A DNA stretch of 64,000 bases, taken from the NCBI RefSeq assembly GCF_003259845.1, contig NZ_QLMJ01000014.1, positions 1 through 64,000 on the forward strand. Direction: 5' to 3'. The DNA comes from Actinoplanes lutulentus. Lineage in GTDB: Bacteria > Actinomycetota > Actinomycetes > Mycobacteriales > Micromonosporaceae. The translations under genes were made by a program, and so were the position numbers. Shown here piece after piece: positions 50,405 to 58,098 of the stretch. How positions within the stretch are numbered: position 1 is the stretch's first letter; each line of letters opens with the position of its first letter. The notes beneath the pieces were generated by a model. It had not been told where the DNA came from. It saw only the letters and a list, made by a program, of their open reading frames with translations, and made no database searches.

Positions 50405-51271
50405 CTAGCAATCTCCCGCTGTCCAGGTGTCGTACCTGGTCACCCAGTCAAGACAGAAACCGCCTCGGCGCAGCTGCTGCCCCGGGGCGGTTCCCGTTTG
50501 AGTGGCCACGTCCTCGCGCCAGTACCGGGCCGGTCCGCCCTCGGCCGGGCGCAGCTGCACGTTGTCCACGGTCACCCGCGGCACGTCGATGCGGACGATC
50601 GGCTGCTTCGCGTCGGCGTGCACCTCGACGTACTGCTCCATGTTGGCGGACTTGCCGACCGGCAGCTTCTGGGTGGTGAGCAGGTTCCAGCGGTTGTTCC
50701 ACCAGAGCCAGGCCTGCCAGATGCCGTCCGCGTCGGTGTGCAGGTCGACCCAGACCGTGTCGCCGGGGCGGATCGGGTACTGGTCGTAGAACTGCCAGGC
50801 GTTCGTGTTCGTGTTGAACGTGTAGACCCGCTGCTTGCCGGGGCTGGACCAGCCGGTCTCCGCCCAGCCCGCCTCCAGCCACGAGATCCGGCCGCTGCCC
50901 ATGTCGCGCTTCGCCATGAACCGGCTCGCCACGAAGTCGTAGGTGTTCGGGCGTACCGAGACGTCCACCACGGAGAGCCGGCCGGAGACGCCGCCCCACT
51001 CGCCGCTGGTGCCCGCTCCTAGGTGGTGATAGCCACTGGGGGTGTTCACTCCCGGGCGGGTTACGCGTACCGAAGACTCGAGAATGCGACCGACGGCCCG
51101 GCACGCACCGCGGGTTTTCGGTCCTGCCGGCGCAGCCGGGGGCTTGGTCGAGCGCGCGCCCGGCGCGCAGTGAGGCAGCTTGGCTGCCGCGAAGGTCGCC
51201 GGAGCGGCCACCGCGAGACCGGCGAACAATCCGGTCAGCGCACACCACCGGGCAACGTTGCGGAGCTTCAC
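50405..51271 (-). CDS. Secreted protein of unknown function
   Basis: The 288-aa protein has a Sec signal peptide (about 1-29, ending AAA) and no further membrane segment. The mature part is tryptophan-rich and looks like a beta-sandwich (TYDFVASRFMAKRD, WLEAGWAETGW, VYTFNTNTNAWQFYDQYP, RVTVDNVQLRPAEGG), as in carbohydrate-binding or jelly-roll domains. Five cysteines may form disulfides. I do not recognise a family. It is divergent from the UbiD-type gene. Confidence 0.78.
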   Translation of the reverse strand: MKLRNVARWCALTGLFAGLAVAAPATFAAAKLPHCAPGARSTKPPAAPAGPKTRGACRAVGRILESSVRVTRPGVNTPSGYHHLGAGTSGEWGGVSGRLSVVDVSVRPNTYDFVASRFMAKRDMGSGRISWLEAGWAETGWSSPGKQRVYTFNTNTNAWQFYDQYPIRPGDTVWVDLHTDADGIWQAWLWWNNRWNLLTTQKLPVGKSANMEQYVEVHADAKQPIVRIDVPRVTVDNVQLRPAEGGPARYWREDVATQTGTAPGQQLRRGGFCLDWVTRYDTWTAGDC

Positions 51272-51353
51272 GATCCGGTCAACGCGAGTGCCCGATCACT
51301 AGTGACGGGACCTGCCAGGCAGTCGGTAGTGATCCGGTGCCAGACTGGGTGGC

Positions 51354-52814
51354 ATGGCGCCGCGTGGATTCCCCTATGCCGATCTGCAGAGCTTCATCGC
51401 CGCCCTCGAACAGGCGGGTGAGCTGCGCAGGATCAAAGTTCCGGTGGATCCGACGCTGGAGATCAGCGAGGTGGTGACCCGGACCGTGCGGGCCGATGGG
51501 CCGGCATTGTTGTTCGAACGGCCGACCCGGGGCGAGATGCCTTTGGTGATCAACCTGTTCGGGACCGAGAAGCGGATGGCGATGGCCCTCGGCGTCGACC
51601 GGCTCGATGAGATCGGCGAGCGGATCGGCGCGCTCGCGAAACCGGAGCTGCCGGTCGGCTGGTCCGGCATCCGTGAGGGAATCGCGAAGGTTCTGCAGCT
51701 CAAGAGCGTGCCGCCGAAGCAGGTGAAGAGCGCGCCCTGTCAGGAAGTCGTGCTCAAGGGCGACGACGTCGACCTGAACCTGCTGCCCGGCCTGCAGGTC
51801 TGGCCCGGTGACGGCGGCATCTTCCACAACTTCGGGCTGACCCACACGAAGCACCCGGAGACCGGCAAGCGCAACCTCGGCCTCTACCGGCTGCAGCAGC
51901 ACTCGAAGAACACGCTCGGCATGCACTGGCAGATCCACAAGGACTCCACCGCGCATCACGCGGTCGCCGAGAAGCTCGGCCAGCGTCTGCCGGTCGCCAT
52001 CGCGATCGGCTGCGACCCGGTGGTGACGTACTCGGCCAGCGCGCCGCTGCCGTCCGACATCGACGAGTACCTGTTCGCCGGCTTCCTCAAGGGCGAGCGG
52101 ATCGAGATGGTCGACTGCCTGACCGTGCCGCTGCAGGTCCCGGCCTCGGCGCAGATCGTGCTGGAGGGTTACCTGGAGCCCGGCGAGCGGCTGCCGGAGG
52201 GCCCGTTCGGTGACCACACCGGTTTCTACACCCCGGTCGAGCCGTTCCCGGTGCTGCACGTCGAGACCATGACGATGCGCAAGAAGCCGATCTACCACTC
52301 GATCGTCACGTCGAAGCCGCCGCAGGAGGACCACGGCCTCGGCAAGGCCACCGAGCGGATCTTCCAGCCGCTCCTGAAGATCCTGATCCCGGACATCGTC
52401 GATTACGACCTGCCGGCCGCCGGCGTCTTCCACAACTGCCTGCTCGTGTCGATCCGCAAGCGGTACCCGAAGCACGCGCAGAAGGTGATGAACGCGATCT
52501 GGGGTGCCCACCTCATGTCGCTCACCAAGCTCATCGTGGTGGTGGACGAGGACTGCGACGTGCACGACTATCAGGAGGTCGCGTTCCGGGCGTTCGGCAA
52601 CGTCGACTACGCACGGGACCTGCTGCTCACCGAGGGACCGGTCGACCACCTGGACCACGCGTCCTACCAGCAGTTCTGGGGTGGGAAAGCGGGTGTCGAC
52701 GCCACCCGTAAGCTGCCCGCCGAGGGCTACACCCGGGGCTGGCCGGAAGAGATGGTCATGTCGCCCGAGGTCGTGTCGCTCGTCGACAAGCGGTGGAAGG
52801 AATACGGGATATGA
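51354..52814 (+). CDS. mqnL: UbiD family prenylated-FMN decarboxylase, futalosine menaquinone pathway (MqnL-like)
   Basis: The 486-aa enzyme is a UbiD-type decarboxylase; in actinomycetes with the futalosine route this member acts late in menaquinone synthesis. The prFMN/metal-site stretch NLGLYRLQQHSKNTLGMHW is at about 180-198, and EGPFGDHTGFY is the family's catalytic region. Its overlap with the UbiA-type gene and the nearby UbiX support the pathway assignment. The symbol is by context and is less sure than the family. Confidence 0.9.
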   Translation: MAPRGFPYADLQSFIAALEQAGELRRIKVPVDPTLEISEVVTRTVRADGPALLFERPTRGEMPLVINLFGTEKRMAMALGVDRLDEIGERIGALAKPELPVGWSGIREGIAKVLQLKSVPPKQVKSAPCQEVVLKGDDVDLNLLPGLQVWPGDGGIFHNFGLTHTKHPETGKRNLGLYRLQQHSKNTLGMHWQIHKDSTAHHAVAEKLGQRLPVAIAIGCDPVVTYSASAPLPSDIDEYLFAGFLKGERIEMVDCLTVPLQVPASAQIVLEGYLEPGERLPEGPFGDHTGFYTPVEPFPVLHVETMTMRKKPIYHSIVTSKPPQEDHGLGKATERIFQPLLKILIPDIVDYDLPAAGVFHNCLLVSIRKRYPKHAQKVMNAIWGAHLMSLTKLIVVVDEDCDVHDYQEVAFRAFGNVDYARDLLLTEGPVDHLDHASYQQFWGGKAGVDATRKLPAEGYTRGWPEEMVMSPEVVSLVDKRWKEYGI

Positions 52815-53698
52815 CGACGGCGGTGGAGAAACCCGGCAAGGTCAAGGCCTTCCTGCGGCTGGTGATGATCGAGCACTCGATCTTCGCGCTGCCGTTCGCC
52901 TACCTGTCGGCGCTTGTTGCCATCGACCGGGACGGCACCGGGCGGCACTGGGGTGACCTGGTGCTCGTCACGATCGCGATGGTGTCCGGGCGTACCTTCG
53001 CGATGGCCGCCAACCGGATTCTGGACCGCAAGATCGATGCGCAGAACCCGCGTACCGAGAACCGGGAGCTGGTCACCGGCGCGGTCAGCGTCCGTACCGC
53101 GTGGACCGGCGCGCTGGTCTCGCTCGTCTTCCTGTTCGTCTCGGCCGGCCTGCTGAACCCGCTCTGCCTGGCGCTCTCGCCGCTCGCCGTGATCCCGCTG
53201 GTGGTCTACCCGTACGCGAAGCGGTTCACAAACTTCCCGCATTACGTCCTGGCGCTGGCCCAGGCGGTCGCACCGGTCGGCGCGTGGCTGGCGATCACCG
53301 GTACGTTCGCGGGCTCGTGGCCGGCGTGGGTGCTGGGTGTCGCGGTCGGGCTGTGGATCGGTGGCTTCGACATCATCTACGCCTGCCAGGACATCGAGGT
53401 GGACCGGAAGATCGGGGTGCACTCGACGCCGGCGCGGTTCGGGGTGCCCACCGCACTGAAGATCTCGACTTTTACCCATATAGCGTGTTTTGCGCTCTTC
53501 GTCTGGTTCGGCCAACTGGTCGGCTTGAGCTGGTTCTGGTGGGCAGGCCTCCTGCTGACCGGTGCCGGGCTCGTCTACCAGCACGTCGTGGTCACCCCCA
53601 CCGACCTTTCCAAGATCAATCGGGCGTTCTTCACCGCGAACGGCTTCATCGCGATCGCCCTGTTCGTCTTCGCCCTCCTCGATCTGATCCTGCTGTAA
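52811..53698 (+). CDS. mqnP: UbiA-type prenyltransferase, futalosine menaquinone pathway (MqnP-like)
   Basis: The 295-aa membrane enzyme attaches the polyprenyl chain to the aromatic precursor. Both Asp-rich motifs are visible: NRILDRKIDAQNPRT (about 70) and DIIYACQDIEVDRKIG (about 195). Eight to nine hydrophobic segments fit UbiA. The ATG overlaps the upstream UbiD-type stop by four bases, so the two are translationally coupled. Confidence 0.92.
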   Translation: MTTAVEKPGKVKAFLRLVMIEHSIFALPFAYLSALVAIDRDGTGRHWGDLVLVTIAMVSGRTFAMAANRILDRKIDAQNPRTENRELVTGAVSVRTAWTGALVSLVFLFVSAGLLNPLCLALSPLAVIPLVVYPYAKRFTNFPHYVLALAQAVAPVGAWLAITGTFAGSWPAWVLGVAVGLWIGGFDIIYACQDIEVDRKIGVHSTPARFGVPTALKISTFTHIACFALFVWFGQLVGLSWFWWAGLLLTGAGLVYQHVVVTPTDLSKINRAFFTANGFIAIALFVFALLDLILL

Positions 53699-53729
53699 CC
53701 CTCCAGGCGTCGACGAGCGTCTAATCCCC

Positions 53730-54224
53730 GTGAGCGATCGAGAGACCCAGTTCCGGGAGTTCGTCGCCGCGCGGATGGAGTCGTTGCGCGGGCTGGCGTA
53801 TCTCACCTGTGGTGACTGGCAGCTGGCCGAGGATGCGGTGCTTGCCGCCCTCCCGCGGCTCTATGTCAAGTGGAACCGCATCGACAACCATGACGCCTAT
53901 GCGCGTACCGCAGTGGTCCGGGCCGCGATCGATGAGACCCGCCGCCCGTGGTGGCGGCGGGAGCGGTCGCACAGCGACGCCCTGCCCGAACGCGCCGAAC
54001 CCGATGCCACCCACGCCGTGCACGACCGGCTGCACCTGCGAGCCGCGCTGGACCGCCTCCCGGTACGCCAGCGCGCTGTCCTGGTGCTGCGCTTCCTGGA
54101 AGGCCTCAGCGTGCAGCAGACCGCCGCCGCGCTGAAGTGCCCGGAAGGCACCGTCAAGGTCTACACCGCGCGGGGTCTCGCAGCATTGCGTCAGATTCTG
54201 GAGGCACCCTATGCGAATCGATGA
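53730..54224 (+). CDS. ECF sigma factor, SigE-family of Actinobacteria
   Basis: The 164-aa protein has sigma region 2 (FREFVAARMESLRGLAYLTCGDWQLAED-like, read as short motifs) and region 4 with its helix-turn-helix (LDRLPVRQRAVLVLRFLEG, TAAALKCPEGTVKVYTARGL). It belongs to the small SigE-70-type family frequent in Actinoplanes and Streptomyces. It starts at GTG 31 bases after mqnP and overlaps the next gene by 14 bases, which is the expected arrangement with a cognate membrane regulator. Confidence 0.92.
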   Translation: MSDRETQFREFVAARMESLRGLAYLTCGDWQLAEDAVLAALPRLYVKWNRIDNHDAYARTAVVRAAIDETRRPWWRRERSHSDALPERAEPDATHAVHDRLHLRAALDRLPVRQRAVLVLRFLEGLSVQQTAAALKCPEGTVKVYTARGLAALRQILEAPYANR

Positions 54225-55224
54225 GCTGCTCGAAGAGGCCAAAGCTGACGCGCCGCCGGCACGCCTGGCCGTTGATGACCTGGTGAACGCCGGTCGGCGC
54301 CGGCTGCGCCGCAGGAACACCGGATGGGCGCTCGCGGCCGTGCTGGCGGTGGCGGCCACGGTGGGGGTGCCGCAGATCCTCGCCCGGCCGTCGGCTCAGA
54401 TGCCGGCTCAGGTGCCCGTCGCGCCGTCGCCGACAAAAAGCCCGCCAAAAGCGGAAAAATTCTCTCTTGTCGCACCGTTCCGCGGCTACACCGTCGACGG
54501 CTTCACCGTCGCCGACCCGGATGCCATGTCCCTCAGTTGGACATCCGCGATGATCCGCCAGGCCGGAACCGACCCCGACGACCAGGACGGCATCCTCAGC
54601 GTGACCCCGCCCGGCGTCAACCCGGAACCCGAGGGCGAGTTCACGACGTTCACGACCGACCCGGTCGACGGCCGCGACGCGTACTTCCTCCGTCAGTCTG
54701 GAGGTGGCGAGAGCCTGCTCTGGAAACTCGCGGATGGCGGATTCGCCCGGGTCGGCTCGACCGCGACCATGTCGAGGTCCGACATGCGCCGGATCGCGGA
54801 AGCCTTCAAGACCGGCGGCGGCAAGCCGATCCGCACGGCTCTGAGCTCCACCTACATCCCGGACGGCTACCGGATCTACGTGGCGAGCGGCCTCCGCGCC
54901 CGGTTCATCACCGCGGCGAAGGCCGAGGAGATTCTGACCAACCCGGGAAAGGAAGCACCGGACCTGGGCGGGAACACGATCTCCATCAAACTGGAGCAGG
55001 CCAACGGCGGATTCAGCAACGCCAAGGACCGCTGCTCCGAGGACGAGCCGGAGTGCAAGGTCCGCGTAGGCGGCTATGTGCTCGTGGTTTCCGGAGACGG
55101 TGTCAAGCCTGCCGAGCGTCAGAAGATCTTCGAGTCGGTCAGGCCCGCCAACCCCGAGGACCCGTCCACCTGGACTCCTGCGGACGAGGCGTACCCCACG
55201 TTCGTACGGCCTGAGGTCAGCTGA
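54211..55224 (+). CDS. Membrane-anchored partner of the ECF sigma factor (putative anti-sigma factor)
   Basis: The 337-aa protein has a short cytoplasmic N-terminus (MRIDELLEEAKADAPPAR), a basic stretch, one membrane segment (about 36-58) and an extracellular domain of about 270 residues (about 65-337). Two cysteines lie close together in DRCSEDEPECKV. Overlap with the sigma gene and the topology imply an anti-sigma or sensor function; no known anti-sigma motif is visible. Confidence 0.78.
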   Translation: MRIDELLEEAKADAPPARLAVDDLVNAGRRRLRRRNTGWALAAVLAVAATVGVPQILARPSAQMPAQVPVAPSPTKSPPKAEKFSLVAPFRGYTVDGFTVADPDAMSLSWTSAMIRQAGTDPDDQDGILSVTPPGVNPEPEGEFTTFTTDPVDGRDAYFLRQSGGGESLLWKLADGGFARVGSTATMSRSDMRRIAEAFKTGGGKPIRTALSSTYIPDGYRIYVASGLRARFITAAKAEEILTNPGKEAPDLGGNTISIKLEQANGGFSNAKDRCSEDEPECKVRVGGYVLVVSGDGVKPAERQKIFESVRPANPEDPSTWTPADEAYPTFVRPEVS

Positions 55225-55240
55225 CGGCACACTGGAGGAC

Positions 55241-55864
55241 ATGCGCGAACCTTGGCTCGTCGGTGTCTCCGGCGCTTCCGGCACTCCGTACGCGAAAGCG
55301 GTGATCTCCGGCCTCCTGGACGCCGGAGAATCCGTTGATCTCGTGATCTCCCGGGCGGCCCGGCTCACCCTGCTGGACGAGACCGGCGCGACGGTCCGGG
55401 ACGCGCACTGGAAGGACGACGTGTCCTCGTGGCTCGGCCGGGACCTGGGCGACCTGGCGTACTGGCCGGCCGGTGACCTGGCCGCCGGCCCGAGCAGTGG
55501 TTCCTACCCGGTGCGCGGCATGGCCGTTGTTCCGGCGAGCACGGCCGCGTGCGCCGGGATCGCCATCGGTCTTTCCAAAGATCTGTTGCAGCGCGCCGCC
55601 GAGGTGAATCTCAAAGAACGACGACGCACGGTAGTGGTGCCCCGGGAGACTCCGGTTACCCGGAGTCACCTGGAGCACCTCATCGCTTTACACGATGCCG
55701 GTGCGGTGGTCCTGCCGGCGAGCCCGGGTTTTTACGGGTCCGGGGCAGGTGCCACCGCACAACAATTGATCGACTTTGTTGCCGGTAAGGTGCTGGACGC
55801 TTTGGGCGTATCGCATACGCTTTTCCGCAGATGGACCGGCGAGCTGGGCGAAGGACGCGTTTAA
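55241..55864 (+). CDS. UbiX-like flavin prenyltransferase (MqnM-like)
   Basis: The 207-aa enzyme prenylates FMN to make the cofactor used by UbiD-type decarboxylases. The FMN-binding start GVSGASGTPYAKAVI and the later PVRGMAVVPASTAACAGIAIG, RETPVTRSHLEHLIAL and LPASPGFY are typical. GGAGG precedes ATG 55241. It would serve the UbiD-type enzyme encoded 2.4 kb upstream, from which it is separated by the sigma/anti-sigma pair. Its stop overlaps the convergent BldC-like gene by four bases. Confidence 0.92.
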   Translation: MREPWLVGVSGASGTPYAKAVISGLLDAGESVDLVISRAARLTLLDETGATVRDAHWKDDVSSWLGRDLGDLAYWPAGDLAAGPSSGSYPVRGMAVVPASTAACAGIAIGLSKDLLQRAAEVNLKERRRTVVVPRETPVTRSHLEHLIALHDAGAVVLPASPGFYGSGAGATAQQLIDFVAGKVLDALGVSHTLFRRWTGELGEGRV

Positions 55865-56136
55865 CGCAATCCGTTGGGCGGGCCGTAACCCGCACCTGGA
55901 TTTGCTGGGCCGTTGTTACGCGGCTTGTTGGCAGCGTCGTCCTCGCGCATTTCCTCGACCACGCCGTCGCCTTCCAGCAACGCGCGGACCTCGGACTCGC
56001 GGAATCGGCGGTGTCCACCGGGAGTACGGATGCTGCCGATGCGCCCGGCTGCTGCCCAGCGCGTTACGGTCTTGGGGTCGACGCGGAAAAGCGCGGCGAC
56101 TTCGCCCGGCGTCAGCAGACGATCTCCAGTGTCCAC
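55861..56136 (-). CDS. BldC-like MerR-family DNA-binding regulator
   Basis: The 91-aa protein contains the winged helix of BldC: LLTPGEVAALFRVDPKTVTRWAAAGRIG and GGHRRFRESEVRALL, covering residues 7-55. BldC in Streptomyces delays development. This protein has about 35 extra C-terminal residues, acidic then Gly/Pro/Asn-rich, so it may be a paralogue rather than BldC itself. GTG 56136 has the strong site AAGGAGGG. Confidence 0.87.
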   Translation of the reverse strand: MDTGDRLLTPGEVAALFRVDPKTVTRWAAAGRIGSIRTPGGHRRFRESEVRALLEGDGVVEEMREDDAANKPRNNGPANPGAGYGPPNGLR

Positions 56137-56334
56137 AACCCCCTCCTTGTGTGTGTTCTGGAGCGGCCGGTGGTCACGCTGAGTGTCGGCTTGCTCGATC
56201 GGGACGTAAAGCCATTAGAGCACCGCCCCTGAACCAAGTCCGTGAAATGCGGAAAAAGCCCCGATTGCGACAACGGTCATTATCCTGGCCCCCTTTCCCC
56301 GCTACCGGGCGTGAAGGTGGGAGCGCCACCCGAT

Positions 56335-56350
56335 TAGGGTTTCAGGCATG
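56335..56350 (+). promoter_or_regulatory. Possible leaderless promoter -10 of the Lrp-type regulator
   Basis: TAGGGT at 56335-56340 fits TANNNT and ends seven bases before ATG 56348, with no Shine-Dalgarno in between. A convincing -35 is not visible. Confidence 0.4.
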
Positions 56351-56797
56351 GACTCCATCGACCTCCGGCTGATCGACCTGCTACGAGAGAACGCACGCTC
56401 GTCGTACGCCGAGCTCGCCCGCAAGGTCGGCCTCTCCGCCCCCGCAGTGCACGAGCGTGTGGGTAAGCTCGAGACCGCCGGAACCATACGCGGTTACCGG
56501 GCCGACATCGACCACGATGCGATCGGGCTCGGCGTCACCGCGCTGATCGGCATCATCGAGGATTCCGGTGCCGACACCGACGACGTGCTCGCCGCGGTCC
56601 GCGCGATGCCCGAAGTGGAGAGCTGCTACTTCATGGCCGGAGTCGAGTCGTACCAGCTCATCGTCCGGGTCGGCACGATCGCCGAGTTGGAGCAGCTGAT
56701 CGTCCGGATCAACCGGACACCTGGGGTCGCGTCCACGCGTACCGCGATCGCCCTCTCCACCAAGTGGGAAAACCGACCACAGCCGGGGCTGGGCTGA
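56348..56797 (+). CDS. Lrp/AsnC family transcriptional regulator
   Basis: The 149-aa protein has the AsnC-type helix-turn-helix (LIDLLRENARSSYAELARKVGLSAPAVHERV, in parts) in residues 1-60 and the RAM ligand-binding domain after that (VRAMPEVESCYFMAGVESYQLIVRV-type strand order). It precedes a PLP enzyme by one base, so it probably regulates amino-acid, perhaps cysteine, metabolism through that gene. Confidence 0.93.
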   Translation: MDSIDLRLIDLLRENARSSYAELARKVGLSAPAVHERVGKLETAGTIRGYRADIDHDAIGLGVTALIGIIEDSGADTDDVLAAVRAMPEVESCYFMAGVESYQLIVRVGTIAELEQLIVRINRTPGVASTRTAIALSTKWENRPQPGLG

Positions 56798-56798
56798 G

Positions 56799-57899
56799 AT
56801 GGAAATCACCAGCCTCGATCGCTCAGGCATCGTCGAACGTAACTGGGCCCGCGACGCGATCGCACAGGTCGAGGCGGACGCGAACCGGTCGGCCGACACG
56901 CATCTGATCCCGTTCCCGCTGCCCCGGGCCTGGGGGATCGATCTCTACCTCAAGGACGAGTCGTCGCACCCCACCGGCTCGCTCAAGCACCGGCTGGCCC
57001 GCTCGCTCTTCCTGTACTCGCTCTGCAACGGCTGGATCGGCCCGCGAACCACCATCGTGGAAGCCTCCTCCGGATCGACAGCGGTGAGTGAGGCGTACTT
57101 CGCACGGATGCTCGGCCTGCCGTTCATCGCGGTCATGCCGGCCAGCACCTCGTCAGAAAAGATCTCGCTGATCGAGTTCCAGGGCGGCAAGTGCCACCTG
57201 GTGCCGACCGCGACCGAGGTTGTCCCTGAGGCGATCAAGCTCGCGGCCGAGCTCGGCGGGCACTTCATGGACCAGTTCACGCATGCCGAGCGAGCCACCG
57301 ACTGGCGTGGCAACAACAACATCGCGGAGTCGATCTTCAGCCAGCTCGCTCTGGAACGGCACCGGATCCCGGCCTGGATCGTCGTCGGCGCCGGCACCGG
57401 AGGCACCAGCGCGACCATCGGCCGTTTCGCCCGATACCGCCGCTTCGCCACGAAGCTGTGCGTTGTCGACCCGGAAGGCTCGGCGTTCTGGCAGGCTTAT
57501 CTCGCCGGCGACTGGAGCGTCGTGACCGGCCAGGGTTCCCGCATCGAAGGCATCGGCCGCCCCCGCGTCGAACCGTCGTTCCAGCCGGGCGTCGTCGACC
57601 GGATGGTGCACGTCCCGGACGCCGCGTCGCTCGCCACCATGCGAGCCGGCTCGGAAGTGCTGGGCCGCCGCCTCGGCGGATCAACCGGCACCAACCTCTG
57701 GGGCTCGTTCCGCCTGATCGCCGAAATGCTCGCTGCCGGCCGCACAGGTTCCCTGGTCAGCCTCATCTGCGACGGCGGCGAACGCTACGCCAACACCTAT
57801 TACTCCGACGACTGGGTCGCCCGCCAAGGCCTCGACCTCGCCCCGCACACCGCGATCGTCAACCGCTTCCTCTCCGACGGCGAGTGGCGAGACCGCTGA
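56799..57899 (+). CDS. PLP-dependent enzyme of the cysteine synthase fold (Cds1-like cysteine desulfhydrase candidate)
   Basis: The 366-aa fold type II enzyme has the PLP lysine Lys63 in HPTGSLKHRLA, the substrate loop EASSGSTAVSEAYFARMLGL and the phosphate-binding GAGTGGTSATIGRFARY. It is longer than CysK and resembles the mycobacterial L-cysteine desulfhydrase Cds1 (Rv3684) in overall layout; that match is from memory and not checked. It is translated with the Lrp regulator (one-base gap). Confidence 0.85.
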   Translation: MEITSLDRSGIVERNWARDAIAQVEADANRSADTHLIPFPLPRAWGIDLYLKDESSHPTGSLKHRLARSLFLYSLCNGWIGPRTTIVEASSGSTAVSEAYFARMLGLPFIAVMPASTSSEKISLIEFQGGKCHLVPTATEVVPEAIKLAAELGGHFMDQFTHAERATDWRGNNNIAESIFSQLALERHRIPAWIVVGAGTGGTSATIGRFARYRRFATKLCVVDPEGSAFWQAYLAGDWSVVTGQGSRIEGIGRPRVEPSFQPGVVDRMVHVPDAASLATMRAGSEVLGRRLGGSTGTNLWGSFRLIAEMLAAGRTGSLVSLICDGGERYANTYYSDDWVARQGLDLAPHTAIVNRFLSDGEWRDR

Positions 57900-58025
57900 G
57901 GGATTCTCACGCTCTTCCTTTGGTACGCGTAACGCAAAGGCTGGCCTGGCACGCCGGACACGCTCTACTGCCCACTCAAGGCCGTCGGCGGCCTCCGGCG
58001 GCCCCGGAACGCAGCCTCCAAAGCA

Positions 58026-58060
58026 AAAGGCCCGGCACGCTGATCGCGTGCCGGGCCTTT
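58026..58060. terminator. Bidirectional terminator
   Basis: AAAGGCCCGGCACGC (58026-58040) pairs exactly with GCGTGCCGGGCCTTT (58046-58060) across a 5-base loop, with A and T runs on either side. It separates the PLP gene from the convergent helicase gene. The remainder of 57900-58098 shows nothing else. Confidence 0.92.
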
Positions 58061-58098
58061 CATCATGCTTCTAGCGGTTGTGCACCGCCGGCCTCAGC

